A program made the translations under genes and the position numbers. A model generated the notes under the pieces. That model was not told the DNA's origin and ran no database searches. It saw only the letters and a list, made by a program, of their open reading frames with translations. A stretch of DNA of 9,834 nucleotides from Treponema sp. UBA4326 (GTDB taxonomy: Bacteria > Spirochaetota > Spirochaetia > Treponematales > Treponemataceae). The stretch is taken from the NCBI GenBank assembly GCA_002393835.1, contig DGTW01000287.1, forward strand, positions 1 to 9,834. The letters are read 5' to 3'. Below, one piece after another: positions 1 to 6,972 of the stretch; position 1 is the first letter of the stretch, and each line of letters starts with the position of its first letter.

Positions 1-31
1 CCAGCGCGATAACCAGCTTCGCTACGCCCCC
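1..31 (-). tRNA. tRNA gene, 5' part only (cut by window edge)
   Basis: The minus strand reads a plausible tRNA 5' half. It has a 7-nt acceptor strand GGGGGCG (31-25), then T8 A9, a D stem GCGA (22-19) pairing with TCGC (9-6), a D loop AGCTGGTTA with the usual GG and final A, G26, and the first four bases (CTGG) of the anticodon stem. The anticodon and 3' half lie outside the window, so the amino acid cannot be assigned. A strong promoter sits just upstream, about 15 nt from the predicted mature 5' end, which supports a real transcription unit. Confidence 0.8.
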
Positions 32-45
32 ATTTGATGTTTAGA

Positions 46-75
46 ACTATATCAAATTTGCTAAATATTTGTCAA
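46..75 (-). promoter_or_regulatory. sigma70-type promoter for the tRNA gene
   Basis: On the minus strand there is a perfect -35 TTGACA (75-70), an 18-nt spacer and a -10 TATAGT (51-46, five of six consensus bases). The predicted start is near 39, about 8 nt before the mature tRNA end. It lies in the AT-rich gap after the LysM gene and is the best promoter match in the window. The spacer contains the palindrome CAAATTTG, which may be chance. Confidence 0.72.
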
Positions 76-113
76 TAGCCGTCAGCGGCAAAATTGGCAA
101 ATTCTAACTTTTT

Positions 114-1178
114 TTAGCCTCTCGGAGCTTTTGCAGGGTCAATTGGCTGTCCGTTTTGGAAAACCATGAGGGAAATCTGTGATTTTCCTGTATAAGTGTC
201 GATTCCGGCCTTGCCAATTTCCGAGCTGTAATTTATGTAGTCGCCTTTTGAGACATCAATGGAACCGAGGCCCGTATATGCGTAGATGTGGCCTGTTTTG
301 CTCTGGATAAAGACCACATTGCCAAATCCACGGTAAGAGCCTGAGAACATGACGGTACCCGCCCTGATTGCCTTGACCTCCTCGTCCTTTTTGGCGGCCA
401 GGCTCACGCCTCCAACCTTTCCGTTGATGTAGACGATGCTTTCTGTTTTTACGGGCCAGACAAGCGAAGAGTCAGCCTTTTTGCTTGAGTAATTATGGGG
501 ATCATTGGCCTTGAGGTCAGGAACCTTTGCGGCAGTGGAAGAGCCTGATGAAGCTGCTGTTTTTGAGTTTTCGGAAGATTTTTTCGTTGAGCTTACAGAA
601 GGGCTTGTATTTTTTGCGGTCGCAAGTCCTAAAGAAGATTGTGCCACAGGAACTTTTATTTTCTGACCGACTTTAAGGGCCGCTTCCGCACCAACGCCGT
701 TGAGTCTCTGTAAGTCCGCAACTGTCGTTCCATGCTTTTTGGAGATGCCGTACCAGGTTTCCCCTTTTTGCACGATGTAAGTTCCGTCCGAAGAAGCTGA
801 CTGAGCCGTCTTTGCCGATGAAGAAGATGAAAGGGCAGCTGAGGCAGAAGACGCTGAAGATTGCTGGCTTGTGGCGGCCGGGGTCTGAGTCTTGGCAACC
901 GGGGCTTGTGCGGCCGAATCAGACTTAACATTCGTGCCGGACACAGCAGTTTTTGAGCTTTCTTTTCCGTCTGGAATCTTGATTTTCTGGCCGACTTTAA
1001 TGCCGTTGTCGGAAAGTCCGTTTGCACCCTGAAGCTCCACCACAGAAACTCCGTATTTTTTGCTTATTGAATACAAGGTTTCTCCCTTCTGAACCTCGTG
1101 GATGCTGTCAGAATAGAGGTAAGAAACCGCGGAGAATACAAAAATAGAAAAAGCGAGTTTAAAAACCGAACGTTTCAT
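114..1178 (-). CDS. Secreted LysM-LysM-LytM (degenerate M23) cell-wall protein, NlpD-like
   Basis: This 354-residue protein probably binds peptidoglycan in the periplasm. Residues 1-25 form a signal peptide (MKRS, then a hydrophobic core ending near SYLYSDS). Two LysM domains follow at about 27-69 and 133-177, both with the VQKGET start and VGQKIK(I/V)P end. They are joined by Ser/Ala/Thr-rich linkers (about 75-131 and 180-235). The C-terminus, about 240-350, has the LytM/M23 fold pattern (VKAIRAGTVMFSGSYRGFGN, then NGQPIDP). The M23 zinc ligands are missing: the usual HxGxD region reads KVGGVS, the YAHL position reads YAYTG, and the HLH position reads QIS. This matches LytM proteins that activate amidases (NlpD, EnvC) rather than cut the wall themselves, although that role is inferred. 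The start is ATG directly before the signal peptide. I see no clear Shine-Dalgarno sequence. It lies 75 bp after the HD gene and may be read from the same transcript or from an unseen promoter. Confidence 0.9.
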   Translation of the reverse strand: MKRSVFKLAFSIFVFSAVSYLYSDSIHEVQKGETLYSISKKYGVSVVELQGANGLSDNGIKVGQKIKIPDGKESSKTAVSGTNVKSDSAAQAPVAKTQTPAATSQQSSASSASAALSSSSSAKTAQSASSDGTYIVQKGETWYGISKKHGTTVADLQRLNGVGAEAALKVGQKIKVPVAQSSLGLATAKNTSPSVSSTKKSSENSKTAASSGSSTAAKVPDLKANDPHNYSSKKADSSLVWPVKTESIVYINGKVGGVSLAAKKDEEVKAIRAGTVMFSGSYRGFGNVVFIQSKTGHIYAYTGLGSIDVSKGDYINYSSEIGKAGIDTYTGKSQISLMVFQNGQPIDPAKAPRG

Positions 1179-1217
1179 ATCTTGGAAATTTTCGGCAATA
1201 AAGTGCTAAAAGTTTAT

Positions 1218-1250
1218 AAAAAATGGGGTTTTAGGGGCTTTCCCCTGCCC
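1218..1250 (-). terminator. GC-rich hairpin, possible weak terminator or attenuator after the HD gene
   Basis: In the 75-bp gap after the HD gene the minus strand contains AGGGG-AAAG-CCCCT (1246-1233), a 5-bp stem with a tetraloop. A T6 run (1223-1218) follows about 9 nt later, just after a second CCCC (1228-1225) that could pair with the same GGGG and bring the T run next to the stem. The hairpin is short, so it may only reduce read-through into the LysM gene. Its inverse on the plus strand also has a T5 run but no plus-strand gene uses it. Confidence 0.35.
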
Positions 1251-1253
1251 TTT

Positions 1254-2486
1254 TTAATCTTCCATGATTGACCAGAAAAGCTGCATGGCGTCGATTCCGT
1301 TGATTTTTGTGCCAGAAAGGTAGCTTTTCAGGATGTTGTCACGGCCGCCCGTAAGCTGCTTGCTGGTGATTCCGTACTTAATTGAAGAATCGGCCTCGAT
1401 AAAGGCGCTGAGATGATCTGCCAGCCGCACCAGCTTTCCGTCGACAGGTGAATAGACATCGGAATTGTAATTGTCGTTCAGTTCTTCCCAGCTTACAGTC
1501 AGGGCGCTTTTGTGGCCGTCGAGTTCCGTCACCAGAATGCGGTTCTGGAATTCTTCGTTGGTGAAATAAAGTATTTCGTCCACATAAGAATCATCCATGA
1601 GGGGAACAAGCTCGGCATGCACGATTTCGTCTTCGATTTGCTTTACGATTCCAGGAAGCTCGTTAGTGGCCTGCTTGACCGGGGAAATGATGTCTCGTGT
1701 GACGCTTTCCGGAAGGTCATGGAAAAGAGCGCTGAAAAAATCATTGAAAAGCCTGTTGGGGCATGGCTCCACGCCCGTATCCCGCAAGAGAAGCAGGGTT
1801 GCGACGGCTACGAAAAAACAGTGGCCGAGAACGCTCGTTTCTGGAACACGAGGGGTTTGATTCCATCTTGTCTGAAAGCGTAGCTGTTCAAGTTTCATGA
1901 TGAAATGGAAGGGACGCTCCCGGTCAAGGAGAAGTTTTACGCCCTTCAAATCAGTGTAATCCTGAAGCATCAATCGGAGCTGCCTGTGAATGTACTCAAC
2001 CCTTTCCTTTTCGTTTACGGGAGAAATCATCTCAAGCTCACGGAGAGTCGAGAATTTATGGGCGGCCTCAAGAACCCGCTCTGTGAGGGTAAATTCGCTG
2101 CGGCTAAGGTCTGAGTCAAATTCAAGGAATTCCTTAAATCGGGAAAGCAAGTCCTGGTCAGTAATGATTTCCTCGTATTTTGAAAAGACCCATTCATTGA
2201 GTTTTTTGTATTCCAGGGGGTATTTTACCCGAATCATCTGCTGGACAGGAGATTTTATGTCACTCAGGGTTATTTTTTTGAGAAGGTCGAAAAGAGAGGC
2301 GTAAATCATCCACTCCCAGTCGATTTTATTTCCCTGAGCCTCTTCGTATTTTCCGATAATGTAGGCACATGCCATTTTTTCGGCAGCCTTGTCCATTTCG
2401 ACCAGGGCAAAAGGACGAACCAGATCATTCCATCGCTGGATGGAAAATCCCTCGAAAATTTTGAGAATAAGTTTTTTGCTCAGCAT
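1254..2486 (-). CDS. HD-domain phosphohydrolase, YfbR-like, with a second degenerate HD copy
   Basis: This 410-residue cytosolic protein belongs to the HD superfamily. Its C-terminal half matches the YfbR 5'-deoxynucleotidase pattern: RW (207-208), His222, His256-Asp257 in HDLPESVTRDIISPVK, Glu260, Asp265 and Asp357 in LVRLADHLSAF. These correspond to the RW motif, metal ligands and catalytic Glu of E. coli YfbR. By family it would remove phosphate from (deoxy)nucleoside monophosphates, but the substrate is unproven. The N-terminal half looks like a second copy lacking the metal ligands: RW at 18-19, Lys33 for His, Asp67-Leu68 for HD, with SPV and Asp76 kept. YfbR is about 200 residues, so 410 fits a doubled protein. 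The ATG at 2486 is chosen because it lies one base after the upstream stop and has AGGAAGAG 9 nt before it. The frame stays open up to a TTG at 2588, but those 34 Lys/Arg-rich codons overlap the upstream gene and look like out-of-frame reading. Confidence 0.85.
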   Translation of the reverse strand: MLSKKLILKIFEGFSIQRWNDLVRPFALVEMDKAAEKMACAYIIGKYEEAQGNKIDWEWMIYASLFDLLKKITLSDIKSPVQQMIRVKYPLEYKKLNEWVFSKYEEIITDQDLLSRFKEFLEFDSDLSRSEFTLTERVLEAAHKFSTLRELEMISPVNEKERVEYIHRQLRLMLQDYTDLKGVKLLLDRERPFHFIMKLEQLRFQTRWNQTPRVPETSVLGHCFFVAVATLLLLRDTGVEPCPNRLFNDFFSALFHDLPESVTRDIISPVKQATNELPGIVKQIEDEIVHAELVPLMDDSYVDEILYFTNEEFQNRILVTELDGHKSALTVSWEELNDNYNSDVYSPVDGKLVRLADHLSAFIEADSSIKYGITSKQLTGGRDNILKSYLSGTKINGIDAMQLFWSIMED

Positions 2487-2487
2487 C

Positions 2488-3291
2488 TTAGTTTGCTCTT
2501 CCTGCTTTTTGATCGGCCTCGACTTTTTGTCGCCAGACACCGGCCTTCTTTTTGATTTCCTCGGCATCTTCTGTTTCACCAAGGGCAATCGCTATTCTGC
2601 GGCTGGCAGACAGGTACTGAATGGCAAGTCGCATATCGTCTATTCGGTGTGTGGAAAGCTCATAGCGATCCCGGTAGGCCTGGGCTGACTGCTCGTTCAG
2701 CTTACGAATAAGCCTGATGTAAAGCACCGAGTTGTCGTAGTCAGGAGAATTGGGGTCAAAATAATCCTTTGCGGCCTGCTTCAAATCAAGAAGATTTTTG
2801 GCAACGGTGGCAAAACGCCCCTGAACCTCGACAAAAGACCATTTCCATTTCGTATTGTCACCAAAAGCGTCAATCAAGAGGGAAATCGCAAGCCCCAGTT
2901 TTCGGATGAGGTAAAATTTTTTATCTAAGGGTGCCGCACCGATTGAGGCGAGTTTTTCTTCCAGATCGGTCTGCAAAGCATCGACAGTACCGGTAACAAT
3001 TTCCTCGAGGTAAATGAGTGCCTTGTAAATCATTTTTCGCGCGTCGTTAAGGGCATCGTTGTCCTTTGTGTTGACCAGCTCTACCGTAAGATTATTAATC
3101 GTGATGTAGTAGGTCGCGCATCCAATCATTTCGTCACAGAGATTAAGGCGCTTGTAGGCAGAGCCAGTCGGGTCACGCTCTATTGAGGCCAGCACCTGCT
3201 TTTCGCGAAGGAAAGCCTCACTCAGCATTTTTCTGTAAGGCTCACATTTGATTTCACAAAGCTCGCGATTTTCTGTAAGAACTCTTGACAT
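2488..3291 (-). CDS. Uncharacterised helical protein between recN and the HD gene
   Basis: I do not recognise the family of this 267-residue protein. It has no signal peptide or membrane segment and is rich in charged residues, with long predicted helices throughout (for example about 80-115, 125-145, 160-180 and 215-262). It has four Cys in the first 60 residues (positions 12, 16, 52, 58), without a clear metal-binding spacing. A hydrophobic stretch near 128-143 (IRKLGLAISLLIDAFG) is short and probably a buried helix. The ATG shares one base with the recN stop (TAATG). A run of six G that also encodes the last recN Gly codons lies 8 nt before it, so translation is probably coupled to recN. 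The HD gene starts one base after its stop. This tight placement suggests a shared function in DNA or nucleotide metabolism, but that is only context. Confidence 0.85.
   Translation of the reverse strand: MSRVLTENRELCEIKCEPYRKMLSEAFLREKQVLASIERDPTGSAYKRLNLCDEMIGCATYYITINNLTVELVNTKDNDALNDARKMIYKALIYLEEIVTGTVDALQTDLEEKLASIGAAPLDKKFYLIRKLGLAISLLIDAFGDNTKWKWSFVEVQGRFATVAKNLLDLKQAAKDYFDPNSPDYDNSVLYIRLIRKLNEQSAQAYRDRYELSTHRIDDMRLAIQYLSASRRIAIALGETEDAEEIKKKAGVWRQKVEADQKAGRAN
2496..2503 (-). promoter_or_regulatory. Ribosome binding site that sets the HD gene start
   Basis: AGGAAGAG on the minus strand lies 9 nt before the ATG at 2486, inside the last codons of the upstream gene. No comparable site precedes the longer TTG start at 2588. 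This supports the short 410-residue form of the HD protein. Confidence 0.55.
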
Positions 3292-5051
3292 TAGTTTATC
3301 CCCCCAAACTTAGCCAGCATTGAGCGCGCATGTTCCAAAGACTGGGAACTTGCGGCATCCCCAGAAAGCATTCTCGCAATCTCAGAAACCCTTTCCTGCC
3401 CCAGGATTTCGCGTACGTGAGTGCTCGTTTTTCCGTCAGAAACGGCTTTTTCTATCTTAATCTGATTATCGGCGTAAACGGCGATGCTTGCAAGGTGAGT
3501 GATACACAAAACCTGGCGATTTTTCGCAAGTCCCTTAAGGTGACTTCCGATTGAGACAGCGACCTCGCCGCCGATTCCAGTGTCGATTTCGTCAAAAATC
3601 ATAGTTCCGACTGTAGATTCGCCCGTTGCGTCAGACTGACAGAGAATTGTTTTGAGCGAAAGCATGACTCGGCTCAGCTCACCGCCCGAAGCGATTTTTG
3701 CAAGTGGCTGCAGGGGCTGGCCGGGATTGGCACTGATAAGGAATTCGATGTCGTCAATTCCATAGGGGCCGCATTTCTGGGTGATTTCGTTCCCGTTTTT
3801 TTCGGCAACATTAACAGAAAAGCGGGTTCCTTTCATACCGAGAGCCGAAAGAACCTGCACTACCCCGGAAGCCATTTTTTCGGCAGCCTCTTTTCGCAAG
3901 GCAGAAATTGCCTTGGCCTCCAGATAGACTTTTTTTCCAAGCTCGGCGATTTCTTTTTCCAGTTTTTCCTTTCTGTCGCTTGAAGTGTCCAGCTCTTCCA
4001 GATTTTTCAGGGCATTCTCAAGATATGCCGTAACCTCGGACAGGGGGGCTGCCACAGATGAAGCATATTTCTTTTTGAGATTGTAAATTAAAGTCTGCCT
4101 CTCCTGAACTTCGGCCAGTCTTTGTGGATCAAAGACGAGGCTCTGTGAATAAGACTTGTATTCGTCAGCAATATCCGAAAGCTCGTAAAAAGCACTGTCC
4201 AGCCGCTCAGACAGTTTTTGCAGCGACTTGTCAGAGCCTGCGGCTGAATCGGAAAGGGCACGAAGTTTTTTGAGGGCAGAAACGACTGAAGAACCGTCAC
4301 CGCCAGAAAGAAGGCCATTAATCTGCTCCACATCCGAGTAGAGTTTTTCAAAGGACGAAAGTTTGTTCTCCTCGTCATCAAGCTCAGTGTCTTCGTTCGC
4401 CTTTAGCTTGGCATCGGTGATTTCCTTGACAGCAAAATTGAGGAAGTCGATTTTCTGTGCCCTATCCCTGTCATCGGTATTCAGGGCATCAAGAACTTTT
4501 CGTTTTGAGACGAGCTCTGAATAAAGGGCGGTGAAGGCAGAAACTCTTTCCGTGATAGCCGCATAGGAATCCAAGAATTTGCGGTGCTCCGAGACCTTCA
4601 TAAGAGACTGGTGCTCGTGCTGACCGTGAATGTCAATCAAAAAAGAGCTGAATTCCGCCAAATCGGCCCGGGTCACGGGAGTGCTTCCAATCCAGGCCCC
4701 GGATTTTCCGTTTTCCCGAATTACGCGACGCAAAAGAACCCTGTCGTCCTCGGCTTCGATTCCGTGAAGGCTGAGCCATTCAAAGGCATTCAAAGGCTCG
4801 TCGTCATCGTTCAGTTCCCGCATTGAAGCAGGACTTTTCCCAAGGTAGAAAGTCGCCGTAACAGAGGACTCATGGGCACCAGCCCTGATTTGCTCAACTC
4901 CAGCCTTTCCGCCCAGCAGAAAAGTGAGCGCTCCGATTAAAAGGGATTTTCCGGCACCAGTCTCACCAGAAAGGACGGTAAAACCAGGCCCAAATTCAAG
5001 ATTGGCCGAATCAATGAGAGCAAAATCCTTAATAGACAAGTCTTCAAGCAT
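3291..5051 (-). CDS. recN: DNA repair protein RecN (SMC-like ATPase)
   Basis: RecN is a cytosolic SMC-family ATPase that acts at DNA double-strand breaks and assists RecA-dependent repair. The 586-residue length is normal for the family (about 550-580). The N-terminal head has Walker A GETGAGKS (29-36) and the typical Q-loop region DIHGQHEHQSL. The middle, about 170-390, is Lys/Glu-rich and should form the short coiled-coil arm. The C-terminal head has the ABC signature ASGGELSR (454-461), Walker B TMIFDEIDTG (483-492) and the H-loop CITHLA (His519). All ATPase motifs are intact. The ATG overlaps the nadK stop (ATGCTTGA, 8 bp), with a GGGGG ribosome binding site 8 nt upstream. Its stop overlaps the next start by one base. 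I see no LexA-type operator directly upstream, so expression probably follows the operon promoter. Confidence 0.97.
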   Translation of the reverse strand: MLEDLSIKDFALIDSANLEFGPGFTVLSGETGAGKSLLIGALTFLLGGKAGVEQIRAGAHESSVTATFYLGKSPASMRELNDDDEPLNAFEWLSLHGIEAEDDRVLLRRVIRENGKSGAWIGSTPVTRADLAEFSSFLIDIHGQHEHQSLMKVSEHRKFLDSYAAITERVSAFTALYSELVSKRKVLDALNTDDRDRAQKIDFLNFAVKEITDAKLKANEDTELDDEENKLSSFEKLYSDVEQINGLLSGGDGSSVVSALKKLRALSDSAAGSDKSLQKLSERLDSAFYELSDIADEYKSYSQSLVFDPQRLAEVQERQTLIYNLKKKYASSVAAPLSEVTAYLENALKNLEELDTSSDRKEKLEKEIAELGKKVYLEAKAISALRKEAAEKMASGVVQVLSALGMKGTRFSVNVAEKNGNEITQKCGPYGIDDIEFLISANPGQPLQPLAKIASGGELSRVMLSLKTILCQSDATGESTVGTMIFDEIDTGIGGEVAVSIGSHLKGLAKNRQVLCITHLASIAVYADNQIKIEKAVSDGKTSTHVREILGQERVSEIARMLSGDAASSQSLEHARSMLAKFGGIN

Positions 5052-5895
5052 GTTGTGGTCCCCCTGACCAGTTCAGTTTTGAGCGGAGCGCATTGTAAAA
5101 TTTTTCTTTAGTACAGCCAATCAGCTTTGCCTTTGCCTCTATTTGCCTGATTCTGATTATATCGCCCACATGCAAGTCCACTGGAATCTGACCGTCCACG
5201 CTGATTACGACATCGCTGATACGTGATGGCAAAATTTCGATTTCGATAACGCCCTCCGGACTCAGGACGATTGGACGGCTGGAGAGGGAAAAAGCGTTCA
5301 TTAAAGTGAGAACCATGGCATCAAGCCCCGGATCAATAATCGGGCCGCCCGCGCTCGCTGAATAGGCGGTTGAGCCTGTGGCCGTTGAGATTATAATTCC
5401 GTCAGCCTTTATCTCACCCAAGGGAACCTTGTCATACAAAACATTGAAAGAAATAGTATGTGCGGCTGTTTTTCCACAAATTACAATGTCATTGAGGCCT
5501 GTGGCACTGAGCCGTCGCTGCCCCCCCCTGATTAAATCCGACTGAAGCATACTTCGCTCGTCGATTACGGACTTCCCTGCCAAGAATTCGTCCAGCTCTT
5601 TTTTCCATTCGTTTCGCTGCACGCTTGCAATAAAGCCAAATGACCCGAAATTTACAGGGAAGATAGGAATGCCCAGCGGAGCACAGCCCCGAGCCGCAAA
5701 AAGAACCGTGCCGTCGCCACCCATAGTGATTACGAAATCGTAGCCGTAAAAGGGATATTGCTCTGAAAAACCATTGAATACAAAAAGATCAGCCTGAATA
5801 TTCAGCTTTTTTAGATAAGCCTGAATTTCTGCACCGAGACTTTTTGATTCTTCCTTGAAACTGTTTACGACAATGAGTGACTTTTTTACTTGCAT
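5044..5895 (-). CDS. nadK: NAD kinase
   Basis: This 283-residue cytosolic enzyme phosphorylates NAD+ to NADP+ using ATP or another phosphate donor, and is normally the only source of NADP in bacteria. Diagnostic motifs are intact: GGDGT (59-63, the catalytic Asp/phosphate site), NFGSFGF (82-88), LND (134-136), the Asp165-Gly166 pair, the NAD-binding TATGSTAYSASAGGP (171-185) and VDGQ (233-236). TAT replaces the more usual TPT before GSTAY, a mild variation. The ATG fits the normal family start, with a basic residue pair before the first beta strand. There is no recognisable Shine-Dalgarno sequence: the 6-bp gap after the DegT-like gene is T/A only. Translation is therefore probably coupled to that gene. 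A run of eight G (5521-5528) encodes Arg-Gly-Gly near residue 123 and is a possible slippage site. NADP supply links it loosely with the Fe-S flavoprotein at the head of the operon. Confidence 0.97.
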   Translation of the reverse strand: MQVKKSLIVVNSFKEESKSLGAEIQAYLKKLNIQADLFVFNGFSEQYPFYGYDFVITMGGDGTVLFAARGCAPLGIPIFPVNFGSFGFIASVQRNEWKKELDEFLAGKSVIDERSMLQSDLIRGGQRRLSATGLNDIVICGKTAAHTISFNVLYDKVPLGEIKADGIIISTATGSTAYSASAGGPIIDPGLDAMVLTLMNAFSLSSRPIVLSPEGVIEIEILPSRISDVVISVDGQIPVDLHVGDIIRIRQIEAKAKLIGCTKEKFYNALRSKLNWSGGPQHA

Positions 5896-5901
5896 ATTTT
5901 T

Positions 5902-6972
5902 TTACGGCAATGTCCCCAAAACTTTTGCTATTTTAGTTGCTGCTTCCGAACCCAAACGAGGGTAAAGAGGAAAAAGCACAGTGCGAAGGAAAAGAGCCTT
6001 TCCATGAATGTATTTTGACTGCTCTTCATCGCTGAGAAGAGAAATCACGGAGCCTTCGTAGGCCGGGCGGATTTCAATTTCCTTGCGTGAGGCATATTGC
6101 CTGGCATCCTTGAAACTTCCGTTGAGTACGACCGGAAAAGACCAGACAGTAGAGGGGCTTTCCGCCGGACGGGCGAAAGTTTTGTTTTTACCGCTTTGCA
6201 ATGCCTTTTGAAAAATGGCGTAAAGAGATTTCCTGACCTCTTCGTTCCTGGCATATTCCTTTAACTGGATGAAGCCCAAAGCACTGTTCATGTCTGGAAG
6301 AATATCCGTTTCGGGAGCTTCGTCTGTGAATTTTTTAAGGACAATCCACTCACGCCTTTTTGGCGAGATTAAGACAGCCCCGCCACCAGCAGTAACGGTG
6401 TCGTTAGCTTCGAGTCCGAGAATCGAATAAAGCCCCATCATTCCGGCTTTTTTTTGCAAGTCTTCCGGCTTGGCAGAAGGGTTTTCTTCGGAAGGAGAAA
6501 AATTGTAAACAGAGCCGAGAGAATGTGAAATATCCTCGACTACTGGAACGCCAATGGCAAGAATTTCTTCGAGATTTGGCATGATTCCCATTGTCTCGTG
6601 GAGAAGAAGAAGCCGCCCCCCTTGCTTTACGCCCTCCTGAACGGCTGCAGCGCTTACAAGGCCAGTGTCTTCTTCTACATCAAGGACAAGAGGATTGAAG
6701 CCGAGATTTTTTACGGCACTATAATGCCATGACGGAGCAAGGGCAGAAACCATGACGGTACTTCCCTCTTCCAAAGCCAGTGCCTTAAGGACATAAGAAA
6801 ATGCAATTGCCGGACTTCTGAATGCAACGGCTCCGTCACAGCCCGTAAATTCCTTTACCGTCTGGATTAGCTTTGCGTTCAGCTCACCTGGACCGAGTTT
6901 TTCATCGACCATGCAAGTCAGGACGGCATCCATTTCCTTTCTGCGAATAGTAGAACTGAAAGTCTGAATCAT
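5902..6972 (-). CDS. DegT/DnrJ/EryC1-type protein lacking the PLP lysine
   Basis: This 356-residue cytosolic protein has the fold of the sugar aminotransferases that load amino groups onto nucleotide sugars. Family landmarks are the N-terminal block GCDGAVAFRSPAIAFSY (44-60, cofactor phosphate region), VVEDISHSLGS (144-154, with Asp147 at the pyridine-nitrogen position), GGGAVLIS (196-203), MNSALGFIQL (228-237) and the C-terminal FPLYPRLGSEA. The stretch that normally reads SxHxxKxxTTGEGG is YSILGLEANDTVTAGGG (182-198), with Asn190 or Glu188 where the Schiff-base lysine should be. Ordinary transamination is therefore unlikely. Either it has another activity, as in the ColD dehydratase branch where His replaces Lys, or it is a pseudoenzyme. 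The ATG overlaps the cheW stop (TAATG) and no strong ribosome binding site is present, so coupling to cheW is expected. No other sugar-biosynthesis genes are nearby, and older annotation as a spore-coat or polysaccharide protein should be treated with caution. Confidence 0.85.
   Translation of the reverse strand: MIQTFSSTIRRKEMDAVLTCMVDEKLGPGELNAKLIQTVKEFTGCDGAVAFRSPAIAFSYVLKALALEEGSTVMVSALAPSWHYSAVKNLGFNPLVLDVEEDTGLVSAAAVQEGVKQGGRLLLLHETMGIMPNLEEILAIGVPVVEDISHSLGSVYNFSPSEENPSAKPEDLQKKAGMMGLYSILGLEANDTVTAGGGAVLISPKRREWIVLKKFTDEAPETDILPDMNSALGFIQLKEYARNEEVRKSLYAIFQKALQSGKNKTFARPAESPSTVWSFPVVLNGSFKDARQYASRKEIEIRPAYEGSVISLLSDEEQSKYIHGKALFLRTVLFPLYPRLGSEAATKIAKVLGTLP

Noticed and set aside
78..89. 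Hairpin GCCG-CTGA-CGGC after the LysM gene as a terminator
   Set aside because: The stem is only 4 bp and is followed by TATTGACA, the -35 of the tRNA promoter, not by a T run.
656..1027. Minus-strand 123-codon frame inside the LysM gene
   Set aside because: It is a shifted reading of the repetitive Ser/Ala/Thr linker and LysM codons, starts with GTG, and gives a Leu/Arg/Pro-rich low-complexity product.
2487..2588. N-terminal extension of the HD protein to a TTG start at 2588
   Set aside because: The 34 codons overlap the preceding gene in another frame, give a Lys/Arg-rich sequence without similarity to the family, and lack a ribosome binding site. The ATG at 2486 has one.
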